64,000 bases of DNA from Indolivaga capnocytophagoides DSM 22835 (GCF_000426485.1 NZ_AUFL01000005.1:248001-312000); one strand, 5' to 3'; counted from the stretch's first letter, positions 51,816 to 61,101 are shown. Notes: generated from the sequence alone by a model not told the origin. Translations and numbers: made by a program.

Positions 51816-53285
51816 TTGAATGAATTTTTATTAAAAATCGATTTAAAGCCTTTGTTAGAAGTATTTTCGGCTAACAATTTCATTCTTGTATTCCAGCTAC
51901 TGTATATTTTTACGGCACTGGGGGTGGTGATCGTGGTAATTTCGGAAAACCGTAATCCTTTGAAAACCATATCATGGGTACTGGTACTTCTTCTTTTACC
52001 TTTAGTCGGACTTATTTTCTATTACTTTTTCGGGGAAGATCACAGAAAACAACGGCTTATATCACGAAAGATGCATAAAAAGCTGAATAGAAAGACTCTG
52101 GAGCGTATCGAATTGAAAGAAACTCTAAATACTCCGGTTGAATACAAAGGATTAATAAACCTTCTCAATAAATTAAACGACTGTCCGCTTTACGGAGGAA
52201 GCAATATTACTTTCTACAGCGACGGGGCGACTAAATTCGATTCACTTTTCACCGAAATAAAAAAAGCAACCAAGCACATACACATTCAATATTATATATT
52301 TATGGACGATGAGATCGGTCATAAATTAAGAAATCTCCTGATAGAAAAGGTACAAGAAGGGGTAGAGGTAAGAGTACTGTATGATGCGATGGGGGCATGG
52401 AAAGCCAAGAAAACATTTTATAAAGAAATGGCTGCTGCCGGAATACAGGTTACACCTTTCCTTAAAGTCGCATTCCCGATACTTACCAGCCGTGTTAATT
52501 ACCGCAATCACCGGAAAGTTGTTATTATAGACGGAGAGATAGGTTTTATGGGTGGGATGAATGTCGCAGACCGATATATCAAAGGAAATGGTACTGGAAT
52601 ATGGAGAGACAGCCACTTCAAGCTCGAGGGCAAAGCCGTTCACGGGCTCCAAATATCTTTTGTGATAGACTGGTATGCTTCTCAAAACGAATTTCTGGTA
52701 TCAAACAAGTATTTCCCGCTGCTAGAAACCAAGGGAGACAATCTGATGCAGATTGCGACAAGCGGACCTACCGGAGAGTTTAAAGAAATACATCAGGGGA
52801 TGTTTCAGGCAATAACCAATGCCAAAGAGTATGTTTATATACAAACTCCGTATCTTATTCCAACAGATGCTTTGATGCTGGCATTGCAAACCGCAGCCAT
52901 GTCGGGTGTTGATGTACGGATAATGATTCCCGAGAAGTCCGACACGACTTTTGTACAGATAGCATCAATGTCATTCATCAAAGATTTTCTGGAGTCGAAG
53001 GTCAAGATATATTTCTTCACCGAAGGATTTTTACATTCTAAACTGATGGTCATAGATGACTCCCTCACTATCACGGGATCAGCGAATATGGATGTACGGA
53101 GTTTTGAGCATAATTTTGAAATTGATGCCTTTATATATAATAGAGATACAACGCTGACTGCTAAAGATATTTTTCTGAAAGATATGCAGTCTTCGGTACC
53201 AATCGATTTAGAGACATGGAATAAGAGACCCCGCTATAAACGATTTGCGGAATCGTTTCTACGGTTATTTACACCTTTGTTATAA
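51816..53285 (+). CDS. cls: Cardiolipin synthase
   Basis: A 489-residue phospholipase D-type enzyme. Two N-terminal membrane helices (about 20-75) precede two PLD domains, each with an HxK motif: NHRKVVIIDGEIGFMGGMN and HSKLMVIDDSLTITGSAN. It condenses two phosphatidylglycerols into cardiolipin at the inner membrane. The start is TTG at 51816: there is no in-frame ATG before residue 80, and an in-frame stop lies 18 bp upstream. folC follows 1 bp after the stop. Confidence 0.93.
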   Translation: MNEFLLKIDLKPLLEVFSANNFILVFQLLYIFTALGVVIVVISENRNPLKTISWVLVLLLLPLVGLIFYYFFGEDHRKQRLISRKMHKKLNRKTLERIELKETLNTPVEYKGLINLLNKLNDCPLYGGSNITFYSDGATKFDSLFTEIKKATKHIHIQYYIFMDDEIGHKLRNLLIEKVQEGVEVRVLYDAMGAWKAKKTFYKEMAAAGIQVTPFLKVAFPILTSRVNYRNHRKVVIIDGEIGFMGGMNVADRYIKGNGTGIWRDSHFKLEGKAVHGLQISFVIDWYASQNEFLVSNKYFPLLETKGDNLMQIATSGPTGEFKEIHQGMFQAITNAKEYVYIQTPYLIPTDALMLALQTAAMSGVDVRIMIPEKSDTTFVQIASMSFIKDFLESKVKIYFFTEGFLHSKLMVIDDSLTITGSANMDVRSFEHNFEIDAFIYNRDTTLTAKDIFLKDMQSSVPIDLETWNKRPRYKRFAESFLRLFTPLL

Positions 53286-53286
53286 A

Positions 53287-54585
53287 ATGAACTACCAGGA
53301 AACCGTACAATATCTGTACAACCAATTGCCTGTTTACCAAAACATAGGAGGCAGCGCATACAAAGAAGGGCTGGACAACAGCCTTGCATTAGATAAATAT
53401 TTCGACCACCCACATAGCCGATATAAAACCATACACGTAGCCGGTACTAACGGAAAGGGTTCCACGTCTCACTTATTAGCAGCAATATTGCAGCAGTCGG
53501 GTTATAAAGTCGGCTTGTACACGTCTCCTCATCTGGTCGATTTCAGAGAACGGATCAGAGTAAACGGTCAAAAAATATCGGAACAATATGTTATTGATTT
53601 CGTAGCAAAACATAAGGATAGTTACGAGAGCATCCATCCTTCATTTTTCGAACTGACAATGATGATGGCTTTTTGCTATTTTGCCAATCAGGAGATAGAT
53701 ATAGCAGTTATCGAAGTAGGGTTAGGAGGAAGGCTGGACAGCACGAATATTATTACGCCAATAGTATCTGTTATCACTAACATTAGTCTCGACCATACCC
53801 AGTTTCTGGGTGATACGTTACCTAAAATAGCATATGAAAAAGCAGGAATCATAAAGCCTCACATACCGGTAGTGATAGGTGAAGCGGAAGGCGAAGTTCG
53901 GAAAGTATTTCAGGATAAGGCAGACTCGGAAGATGCACCTATTATCTTTGCCGAAGACCAGCATCTTATTCATGCTGCAGATAAGCTAGACAACGGCTCG
54001 TGGCTATTTCAAACAGATGCTTTCCCTAATCTGAAAGGAGAACTGGGAGGATTACCCCAGATAAAGAATGCGGCAACGGTTTTGTGTACCGTAGATGTTC
54101 TCCGCAAGCAAGGTATACACACAACCATACAGTCCGTATACTCCGGATTCGGCATGGTAAACGAACTCACCGGACTGATGGGTAGATGGCAGATCGTAAA
54201 ACAAGCAAACCCGAAAATTATCTGTGATACCGGACACAACGTCGGAGGCATTAAATATGTGGCTGAACAACTTTCATCAGAACCCTCTGATCATCTGAGA
54301 ATAGTCATCGGTATGGTAAGCGACAAAGACATCAGCCATGTTCTCGACCTTCTGCCCAAATCTGCTATCTATTATTTTACAAGAGCTAATATTGCGCGTG
54401 CCATGGGAGAAACGGAATTAGCGAAACTAGGCGAAAATCACGGACTGTCGGGTAAAACTTTTCATTCTGTCAAAGAAGCTGTAGAAACTGCTATTGCAGA
54501 TTCTTCAGAAAAAGATGTCCTATTTATCGGCGGCAGTAATTTTGTTGTAGCAGAGGCTCTTGAAGTATTATCGACTCAATTTTAA
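53287..54585 (+). CDS. folC: Bifunctional folylpolyglutamate synthase / dihydrofolate synthase
   Basis: A 432-residue Mur-ligase-like enzyme. MNYQETVQYLYNQLPVYQ is the true N-terminus; an in-frame extension to 53245 lies inside cls. The P-loop is VAGTNGKGSTSHLLAA near residue 55, and LGGRLDSTNII and KIICDTGHNVGG are also typical. It adds glutamate to dihydropteroate and to folates. It follows cls by 1 bp. folB is at 22481. Confidence 0.95.
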   Translation: MNYQETVQYLYNQLPVYQNIGGSAYKEGLDNSLALDKYFDHPHSRYKTIHVAGTNGKGSTSHLLAAILQQSGYKVGLYTSPHLVDFRERIRVNGQKISEQYVIDFVAKHKDSYESIHPSFFELTMMMAFCYFANQEIDIAVIEVGLGGRLDSTNIITPIVSVITNISLDHTQFLGDTLPKIAYEKAGIIKPHIPVVIGEAEGEVRKVFQDKADSEDAPIIFAEDQHLIHAADKLDNGSWLFQTDAFPNLKGELGGLPQIKNAATVLCTVDVLRKQGIHTTIQSVYSGFGMVNELTGLMGRWQIVKQANPKIICDTGHNVGGIKYVAEQLSSEPSDHLRIVIGMVSDKDISHVLDLLPKSAIYYFTRANIARAMGETELAKLGENHGLSGKTFHSVKEAVETAIADSSEKDVLFIGGSNFVVAEALEVLSTQF

Positions 54586-54587
54586 TG

Positions 54588-54643
54588 TTAACTGTTTCGT
54601 AACACCAAAGTAGCTTAAAAGAGATTATATTATTGTTTCTTTG
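54588..54643 (+). promoter_or_regulatory. Candidate Pho box and -7 region of the phosphate porin
   Basis: TTAACTGTTTCGTAAC (54588-54603) has the direct repeat TTAAC-N6-GTAAC with an 11-bp period, and a third weaker unit GTAGC 11 bp on (54610). The imperfect -7 box TTTCTTTG is at 54636-54643, exactly 48 bp from the repeat start, as in front of pstS. Confidence 0.55.
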
Positions 54644-54668
54644 CAATAAATCAAATATTATTGAATAA

Positions 54669-55703
54669 ATGCGAAGACTTAATTTATTTCTGGTTGCTGT
54701 AATGCTGCTGGCATTCGCAACTCAAAGTTTTTCACAAGAAAAAGACACCACTACTTTTAAACCATCAGGGCGTATTATAGCCCGCAGTTTCTTTGATTAC
54801 AGCAAAGGATTCGGTTCGGTCAATAACGAATCAGGATTCGATATCACCCGTGCATTTCTAGGATACAGTTATCAGATCACCCCTACCCTTCAGGCTCAGG
54901 TTATAATAGATGGAGCATCAGGAAAAAACGATAAAGGAAGTTACGAAGTTTATCTTCGCAATGCGTTTATCCGTTGGCAAGACAGAGGCTTCGATATCAG
55001 TGTAGGGGAAATAGGTCTCCTTCAATTCAGCATGCAGGAAAGCTACTGGAAACACCGGTATGTTCTGAAATCATTTCAAGACCTGAATAAAATGGCTCCC
55101 AGTGTCGATCTGGGTGTAACTGCACAATACAAATTCAACGACTTTCTCTCCGCCGATATCAGCCTGACAAATGGCGAAGGTTACAAGAAAATAGAACAAA
55201 ACAATAGTACCCGATATGCGGCAGGCCTAAGCATAAAACCCCTCAAAAATACGATATTCCGGATATATGCAGACATCTATAATGACGGAGAAGATATGCG
55301 AGACGCATTACCCTCGAATGTTACAGAAGGCAAGTATTCTGATCAGAAATCAATAGCTCTTTTCGCAGGATACCAAAATTCTGTTATTTCGGCAGGAGCA
55401 GAGTACAACAGGGTCTTCAACAAAGGCTTTATACAAGACAAGGACTATTACGGATACTCGCTGTACGCATCCGGAAAGATTGCCGACAAGTGGAGATTAT
55501 ACGGACGTTACGATCTTATGGACTCAAAGACTCCTGAGAACTTCACATCGCCATGGAACAGTCTAGACGGGCAATTAATGATTATCGGAGTTGAATACCA
55601 ACCGGTAAAACAACTGAAAATTTCGCCGAATTTCCGAAACATCAATCCCGATAGGAACAAGTCGGAACAATATCTATTTGTAAGCGTGGAATTTAATTTA
55701 TAA
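54669..55703 (+). CDS. Phosphate-selective porin (OprO/OprP family)
   Basis: A 344-residue outer membrane protein with a signal peptide (MRRLNLFLVAVMLLAFATQSFSQ) and a long series of amphipathic beta-strands: GRIIARSFFDYSKGFG, FDITRAFLGYSYQITPTLQAQVIIDG, ISVGEIGLLQFSMQESYWKHRYVLK. The end VSVEFNL has the terminal aromatic-x-hydrophobic pattern. It fits the OprO/OprP family (PF07396), and the position directly before pstS strongly supports phosphate uptake through the outer membrane. Confidence 0.88.
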   Translation: MRRLNLFLVAVMLLAFATQSFSQEKDTTTFKPSGRIIARSFFDYSKGFGSVNNESGFDITRAFLGYSYQITPTLQAQVIIDGASGKNDKGSYEVYLRNAFIRWQDRGFDISVGEIGLLQFSMQESYWKHRYVLKSFQDLNKMAPSVDLGVTAQYKFNDFLSADISLTNGEGYKKIEQNNSTRYAAGLSIKPLKNTIFRIYADIYNDGEDMRDALPSNVTEGKYSDQKSIALFAGYQNSVISAGAEYNRVFNKGFIQDKDYYGYSLYASGKIADKWRLYGRYDLMDSKTPENFTSPWNSLDGQLMIIGVEYQPVKQLKISPNFRNINPDRNKSEQYLFVSVEFNL

Positions 55704-55712
55704 GAACTATTC

Positions 55713-55768
55713 TTAACAGAAACGTAACTAAATCGTCGTTAACTTGTTATATTTCTACAATAACATTG
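55713..55768 (+). promoter_or_regulatory. Candidate Pho box and -7 region of pstS
   Basis: TTAACAGAAACGTAAC (55713-55728) has the same TTAAC-N6-GTAAC direct repeat as before the porin. The imperfect -7 box TAACATTG lies at 55761-55768, again 48 bp from the repeat start. Confidence 0.6.
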
Positions 55769-55769
55769 C

Positions 55770-55806
55770 ATCAGAAAAAAGCATGAGACTTTTTTATTAC
55801 TCTGAT
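55770..55806 (+). other. Hairpin in the pstS leader
   Basis: ATCAGA pairs with TCTGAT and, inside, AAAAAAG pairs with CTTTTTT. It is in the expected 5' UTR of pstS and could be a terminator of the porin gene or a stabilising leader hairpin. Confidence 0.4.
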
Positions 55807-55864
55807 TACATAAAACAGACAAAATAGATCATTAAATATTGTTATCAAGTTAGAAACAAAAATT

Positions 55865-56896
55865 ATGAAAAACTTATTATTTATAGCAATAGCAGCAGTA
55901 ATAGCTCTTACAAGCTGTAATTCGTCTCCAAAACTTTCAGGAGCCGGAGCAACTTTCCCTGCACCGTATTACAATCTGGTGTTCAAAAAGTTTACCGAAA
56001 CATCGGGTAGCAATGTTACTTACGGAGCTGTAGGCAGCGGAGGTGGAATAAGAAGCCTTAAAGACAAGACAGTTGATTTCGGAGCAACAGATGTATTCTT
56101 ATCCGACAAAGAATTGCAGGAAATGGGGTCAGATGTATTGCATATCCCTACAGCATTGGGTGCAGTAGTTGTATCTTATAACTTGCCCGAGATTAAAGAT
56201 CTGAAACTTAACTCAGCTCTTATCTCTAAAATATACAGAGGCGAGATCACAAACTGGAACGATGAACAAATCAAAGCTCTGAATCCGGGACTGAACTTAC
56301 CTAATCAGGCTATCACTCCCGTTTACCGTTCGGATGGCAGCGGCACAACATCGGTATTCTCTGAATACATGTCTAAAACTGATTCTCTATGGAATAAAGA
56401 TCTGGGCACAGGAAAATCGATCAAATTTAAATTTGGTGTTGCAGCAAAAGGTAATCCCGGCGTTGCAGGCATCGTTAAAGAAACAGTAGGCTCTATCGGC
56501 TACATCGGTTCTGAATATGCTTTAGCACTGAATATACCTTCTGCACTATTGCAAAACAGTTCAGGTAACTTTGTTGCGGCAAACGACAAGAGTATATCGG
56601 CTTCTGCAGAAACTGAAATTCCTGATGACACCCGTCTGATCATAACAAACTCAAACAATCCCGAAGCTTATCCGATCAGCACATTTACATGGATCATCGT
56701 GTATAAAGAGCAAAACTATAACAAACGTACTGTAGAACAAGCTAAAACACTAGCATCACTACTTCAATTCATTATCAGCAAAGATGGTCAGGATCTGGCA
56801 ATAAAAACACATTATGCCCCGCTATCTGCTAAAGCTGTAGAAAAAACAGACGCGATAATCAAGTCAATGACTTTTGACGGACAACCCATTAAATAA
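55865..56896 (+). CDS. pstS: Phosphate ABC transporter, substrate-binding lipoprotein PstS
   Basis: A 343-residue protein with a lipoprotein signal (lipobox LTSC, about Cys18). Mature segments GAGATFPAPYYNLVFKKF, SGSNVTYGAVGSGGGIR, KDKTVDFGATDVFLSD, RSDGSGTTSVFSEYM and GNPGVAGIVKETVGSIGYI form the phosphate-binding site of PstS. It captures phosphate in the periplasm and passes it to PstCA. pstC starts within 25 bp. Preceded by a candidate Pho box. Confidence 0.97.
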   Translation: MKNLLFIAIAAVIALTSCNSSPKLSGAGATFPAPYYNLVFKKFTETSGSNVTYGAVGSGGGIRSLKDKTVDFGATDVFLSDKELQEMGSDVLHIPTALGAVVVSYNLPEIKDLKLNSALISKIYRGEITNWNDEQIKALNPGLNLPNQAITPVYRSDGSGTTSVFSEYMSKTDSLWNKDLGTGKSIKFKFGVAAKGNPGVAGIVKETVGSIGYIGSEYALALNIPSALLQNSSGNFVAANDKSISASAETEIPDDTRLIITNSNNPEAYPISTFTWIIVYKEQNYNKRTVEQAKTLASLLQFIISKDGQDLAIKTHYAPLSAKAVEKTDAIIKSMTFDGQPIK

Positions 56897-56919
56897 GTTT
56901 GTCAAGCAAAATTGTTGAA

Positions 56920-57768
56920 ATGAAAGACAAAATATTTAAAGCCATACTATTTACAGCATCCAGCCTGATACTCTTGTTGACGGCGGGTGTTGTTTATGCT
57001 TTGGTTTCACAAAGTATCAATACATTCTCGGCATTTGGGTTCTTTAACTTTATAACCTCTACCCATTGGGATTCGGTTAATAATGATTTCGGAGCATTGC
57101 CTTTCATTACAGGAACTCTCATAACGTCACTTCTTGCATTGTTCTTTTGTATACCTTTTTCTCTGTCCATCGCATTGTTCAACGGCGAATATTTCAAAGG
57201 CAGCAGGGTTGCATCAGTTGTTAGTGCCATTGTAGATCTACTTGCCGGAATACCATCTATCGTATACGGATTGTGGGGATTTTATGTACTACGTCCTATT
57301 ATGATAGATATGGGAGTCAGTGCACAGGGATTCGGTGTATTATTGGCATCAATAATACTGGCGATAATGATAATCCCTTACGCTTCATCATTAAGTACGG
57401 AGTTTATATCGATGGTTCCGAATGAATTAAAAGAGGCTGCTTATAGCCTGGGAGCAACCAAGCTCGAAGTAATCCGCACTGTTAATATTCCGGTATCCAT
57501 TTCGGGAATTACGGCAGCTTATGTTCTTGCATTAGGACGTGCACTGGGTGAGACAATGGCGGTAACGATGCTTATCGGTAATACAAACAATATACCAATG
57601 GCTCTGGGAGATACAGGCAACACTATGGCCAGTATCATTGCGAACCAATTCGGGGAGGCCGATGGGCTGAAACTTAGCTCTCTGATGGCTATCGGGTTAT
57701 TACTGTTCTTAATCACAGCCAGTATAAACTTTGTAGCTAAGTATATCATGAAACTTGTAAACAAATGA
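56920..57768 (+). CDS. pstC: Phosphate ABC transporter permease PstC
   Basis: A 282-residue permease with six membrane segments. The EAA loop VPNELKEAAYSLGATKLEVIRTVNIPVSISG faces PstB. The ATG at 56920 is preferred; a TTG at 56899, only 2 bp after the pstS stop, would add seven residues. It overlaps pstA by 4 bp (ATGA), showing translational coupling. Confidence 0.95.
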   Translation: MKDKIFKAILFTASSLILLLTAGVVYALVSQSINTFSAFGFFNFITSTHWDSVNNDFGALPFITGTLITSLLALFFCIPFSLSIALFNGEYFKGSRVASVVSAIVDLLAGIPSIVYGLWGFYVLRPIMIDMGVSAQGFGVLLASIILAIMIIPYASSLSTEFISMVPNELKEAAYSLGATKLEVIRTVNIPVSISGITAAYVLALGRALGETMAVTMLIGNTNNIPMALGDTGNTMASIIANQFGEADGLKLSSLMAIGLLLFLITASINFVAKYIMKLVNK

Positions 57769-58643
57769 AAAAGACAATCTTTTCATCATCAAAATACAGG
57801 CAATACAAAAGCAAGCTATTCTTTTACACAGTTTGCGGGCTGAGCGGTATTACTATGATACCTTTGTTCCTCATCATTTGGGAATTACTGAAAAGAGGAT
57901 ATAAACAATTCAACATCAGCTTATTTACGGAAGTATCCCCCACTTCGATGGATGCAATGCTTGCGAAGATAAGCAATGATCCTATTCCGGGCGGTATTCT
58001 TAACGGAATAACAGGCACACTGCTTATATTAGCTATTTCTATTATATTGGCTATACCTGTCGGAATCTGCACTGGCATATATCTAGCCGAAAATCCAAAA
58101 GGGACATTCAGTAAACTTATACGGAGTCTGTCTGACTTATTGCAGGGCATTCCGTCAATAGTAATCGGTATAATCGTTTATGCCTGGGTTGTAAAGCCGA
58201 TGTACAGCTATTCGGCTCTGGCAGGAGGTATTTCTCTCGCGATAATGATGCTTCCGATGATTATCCGCTCAACAGAAGAAAGCCTTAAGATGCTGCCTAC
58301 ATCATTAAAAGAAGCAGGACTTGCATTAGGCGGCTCATACAGTTCAGTTATTATCAGAATATTATTACCTTCGGCTTTCAGCGGATTATTTACAGGATCA
58401 CTGCTTGCCATATCCCGTGTAATGGGAGAAACAGCTCCCCTGTTGGTAACAGTATTGGGTGCTTCGGTTGTAAACTGGAACATAACCCAACCGACGAGTG
58501 CTATATCGCTGCTGATCTGGGAATTTTACAACGATCCCAATCTGGCTCCGTTAGTCTGGACATCGTCACTATTATTGCTCTTCTTGGTTTTGAGCATCAA
58601 TATATTAGCAAAACGCATTTCAAAAAGATGGAAAATACAGTAA
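57765..58643 (+). CDS. pstA: Phosphate ABC transporter permease PstA
   Basis: A 292-residue permease with six membrane segments, a PstA-type N-terminus and the EAA loop [31 protein letters not shown]. It pairs with PstC to form the channel. The 4-bp overlap with pstC and 16-bp overlap with pstB indicate one polycistronic message. Confidence 0.96.
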   Translation: MKKTIFSSSKYRQYKSKLFFYTVCGLSGITMIPLFLIIWELLKRGYKQFNISLFTEVSPTSMDAMLAKISNDPIPGGILNGITGTLLILAISIILAIPVGICTGIYLAENPKGTFSKLIRSLSDLLQGIPSIVIGIIVYAWVVKPMYSYSALAGGISLAIMMLPMIIRSTEESLKMLPTSLKEAGLALGGSYSSVIIRILLPSAFSGLFTGSLLAISRVMGETAPLLVTVLGASVVNWNITQPTSAISLLIWEFYNDPNLAPLVWTSSLLLLFLVLSINILAKRISKRWKIQ

Positions 58644-59413
58644 ATACGAATAACGACAAATATATCCTCGAACTGAAAAATGTATCAGTCTCTTATACGC
58701 CCGAAAAAAAAGCGGTAGAAGATGTCTGTGCCAATATCCGAGAAAATACCGTAACCGCTATCATGGGACCCTCAGGTTGCGGAAAGAGTACTTTGTTGCG
58801 GGCCATCAATCGGATGCATGACTTATATCCTGAAATCAAAACAACAGGGGAAATACTACTCAAAGGAGAAGATATTTTCAAAATGAACCCGATGAAAGTC
58901 CGCCGTCTGGCAGGAATGGTGTTTCAACGCCCCAATCCATTTCCGACGATGAGTATTTTCGACAATGTGCTGGCCGGTTATAAACTGAATAATATAAAGT
59001 TAAGCAAGTCTGAAAAAGACGAAGTTGTTGAAAACAGCTTGCGAAGTGTGGCTCTTTGGGACGAAGTAAAGGACTCAATCTCTAAGAAGGGTACTTTCTT
59101 ATCGGGAGGTCAGCAACAAAGGCTTTGCATAGCACGTGCAATAGCACTGAAACCCGAAGTACTTCTGATGGATGAGCCCACATCAGCACTTGATCCAATC
59201 TCGACAAACCGTATCGAAGACCTGATTCTGGAACTGAAGGAGCATTATACAATTGTAATAGTAACTCACAATATGTCTCAGGCTGCTCGTATATCAGACA
59301 ATTCGATGTTTATGTATCTTGGGCATTTGGTTGAATATGATACAACCAAACAGATGTTTACCAAGCCTAAGGATAAACGTACGGAGGATTATCTGACCGG
59401 GGTATTCGGATAA
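58628..59413 (+). CDS. pstB: Phosphate ABC transporter ATP-binding protein PstB
   Basis: A 261-residue ABC ATPase: Walker [10 protein letters not shown] near residue 50, signature [14 protein letters not shown], Walker [15 protein letters not shown]-loop [24 protein letters not shown] is typical of PstB. It powers phosphate import. The start lies inside the end of pstA. Confidence 0.98.
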   Translation: MENTVNTNNDKYILELKNVSVSYTPEKKAVEDVCANIRENTVTAIMGPSGCGKSTLLRAINRMHDLYPEIKTTGEILLKGEDIFKMNPMKVRRLAGMVFQRPNPFPTMSIFDNVLAGYKLNNIKLSKSEKDEVVENSLRSVALWDEVKDSISKKGTFLSGGQQQRLCIARAIALKPEVLLMDEPTSALDPISTNRIEDLILELKEHYTIVIVTHNMSQAARISDNSMFMYLGHLVEYDTTKQMFTKPKDKRTEDYLTGVFG

Positions 59414-59514
59414 AAGAGATCTCTGAAAATTTATCTATACAAAAAGGTTCTGAAGAAATCAGATCATACAAAAACAGAGAAAAAGGAAACATACGAAAAA
59501 GTAATAATTTATAT

Positions 59515-59535
59515 GTAACTTTTGTTACCTTTTTG
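59515..59535 (+). repeat. GTTAC-type repeat, copy 4
   Basis: GTAACTTTTGTTACCTTTTT between pstB and phoU. Confidence 0.6.
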
Positions 59536-59552
59536 ACAAAATGACCCAAAAA

Positions 59553-59597
59553 CCCTAAAGGGGCTTTTCGAAGACAATGAAATCCCCTTCAGGGGAC
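59553..59597. repeat. GGG/CCC hairpin pair between pstB and phoU
   Basis: CCCTAAAGGGG, then after about 20 bp TCCCCTTCAGGGGA. AAGGGG and CCCCTT can also pair across the gap. It may attenuate read-through from pstB; compare 51237-51297. Confidence 0.5.
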
Positions 59598-59638
59598 AGA
59601 GGGATAAAAAGAAACAACCTAGAAAAGACAAATGCAGA

Positions 59639-59657
59639 GTTACTTTTGTAACCTTTT
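59639..59657 (+). repeat. GTTAC-type repeat, copy 5, with -7 box for phoU
   Basis: GTTACTTTTGTAACCTTTT. The inner TACTTTTG (59641-59648) fits TAnnTTTG, 51 bp before phoU, so phoU-phoB-phoR may have its own promoter. Confidence 0.6.
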
Positions 59658-59699
59658 AGTATTAAAACACTGTAAAACAGACTCTAAAAAAAAGACGAT

Positions 59700-60380
59700 A
59701 TGACCACAAATATGAAGTCGAAACAACTCAAGGTATTGCTTAATGATTTTGAGCTGCTTTCGCAAACAGTATTACTGCAATTACAACTATCCGCCAAGTT
59801 GATGCTGGACAGAGGAATCGAGTCATTAGAAGAAGAAGCTGAATCCAATGAACTGATTATAGACCGTGTGGAAATTAAAATCAGGGAAGAGGTTGTATAC
59901 TCTATATTTCAGTTTACACCAAAGGCAGCCGATCTGAGACGTATTGTCACTTATCAGGATATCACCACCAACCTCGAACGTGTGGGAGATATGCTTCTCA
60001 ATATTATACACTACTCAAGAGAAACAAACCTCAACCTTGCCGAATTTACAGAAGAACGAAAACAGCTAAGCAAGATGTTTCAGTATGTAGATGAGATGTT
60101 ACGCAATGCGATTATCTCATTTACAAATGAAGATACAGCTCTTGCTTATGAAGTTATAAAAGAAGATGACAAAGTGGATAAACTTTTTCACGATGTAAGC
60201 CGTTCTACTCAGACATCATTTTCGGGAAGAAGCCTGACCGAAGACGAGGTGCGAAATATCATCAATATAAACTCTATTGCCCACAATCTCGAAAGAATCG
60301 GAGATAGTGCGACTAATATTTGCGAATCAACCATTTACCTTACAGAAGGAAGGGATATAAGACATGGAAACAAAGACTAA
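59700..60380 (+). CDS. phoU: Phosphate signalling protein PhoU
   Basis: A 226-residue all-helical protein with two PhoU repeats: EEEAESNELIIDRVEIKIREEVVYSIFQFTPKAADLRRI and EDDKVDKLFHDVSRS ... NINSIAHNLERIGDSATNICE, each with the acidic metal-binding E-x3-D pattern. PhoU restrains the PhoR kinase when phosphate is plentiful and controls Pst activity. The last 17 bp overlap the response regulator gene. Confidence 0.96.
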   Translation: MTTNMKSKQLKVLLNDFELLSQTVLLQLQLSAKLMLDRGIESLEEEAESNELIIDRVEIKIREEVVYSIFQFTPKAADLRRIVTYQDITTNLERVGDMLLNIIHYSRETNLNLAEFTEERKQLSKMFQYVDEMLRNAIISFTNEDTALAYEVIKEDDKVDKLFHDVSRSTQTSFSGRSLTEDEVRNIININSIAHNLERIGDSATNICESTIYLTEGRDIRHGNKD

Positions 60381-61062
60381 AGAAATATCAATCCTCATAG
60401 TGGATGACGAAATAGATATCCGGGAAATACTCCAGTTTAATCTTGAAAACGAAGGATATCAGATCGATCTGGCAGATTCGGCAGAAGAAGCAATGAAGAA
60501 GCTTCGCCCCGATCATCAGCTTATCCTGCTTGATGTAATGATGGGGGGGGTATCAGGATTCAAAATGGCTGACCAATTGCGTAAAACAGGAAATGAAATT
60601 CCGATTATCTTTCTTACAGCCAGAGATACCGAAAATGATATGCTTACGGGTTTTTCCATCGGTGGAGACGATTATATAGCCAAGCCATTTTCGATTAAAG
60701 AAGTCATAGCACGTGTCAAATCGGTGTTGAAACGCAGCGAACTAAAGCATATTGCCGCAGCCGAAGACGGACTATCATTCGGCAGTCTGAAAATAGATAT
60801 GAAATTAAAAACCGTTACGATAGACGGACAGCTTATCGACCTTACAAAAACCGAATTCAACATATTGGTATTACTGGCTAAGAATACCGAAAAGACATTC
60901 TCTCGTTCTGAGATTCTATCAAAAGCATGGGATGGAGACGGAGTTGTTCTCGACCGGACAGTAGATGTACATATAGCCCGGTTAAGAAAGAAAATAGGAA
61001 AATACGGCGAAAACATAGTAAACCGTACAGGGTACGGTTATAACTTCAATGCAAATATTTAA
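60364..61062 (+). CDS. phoB: PhoB-like response regulator (OmpR family)
   Basis: A 232-residue regulator: receiver domain 1-125 with acidic pocket DDE (14-16), phospho-acceptor Asp57 in LILLDVMMG and Lys near 109 in DDYIAKPFS; winged-helix domain 135-230 with LTKTEFNILVLLAKN and VDVHIARLRKKIGKYG. The linkage to phoU and phoR identifies it as the phosphate regulator. Its stop is fused to a boundary-repeat variant. Confidence 0.93.
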   Translation: METKTKEISILIVDDEIDIREILQFNLENEGYQIDLADSAEEAMKKLRPDHQLILLDVMMGGVSGFKMADQLRKTGNEIPIIFLTARDTENDMLTGFSIGGDDYIAKPFSIKEVIARVKSVLKRSELKHIAAAEDGLSFGSLKIDMKLKTVTIDGQLIDLTKTEFNILVLLAKNTEKTFSRSEILSKAWDGDGVVLDRTVDVHIARLRKKIGKYGENIVNRTGYGYNFNANI

Positions 61063-61074
61063 GGTTATATACCT
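61061..61074 (+). repeat. Boundary repeat, AT-rich variant b
   Basis: AAGGTTATATACCT followed by ATT, overlapping the phoB-like TAA stop; identical over 17 bases to the copy at the pyrH stop. Confidence 0.6.
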
Positions 61075-61101
61075 ATTGATTATTTTAATAACAGTTACTT
61101 A

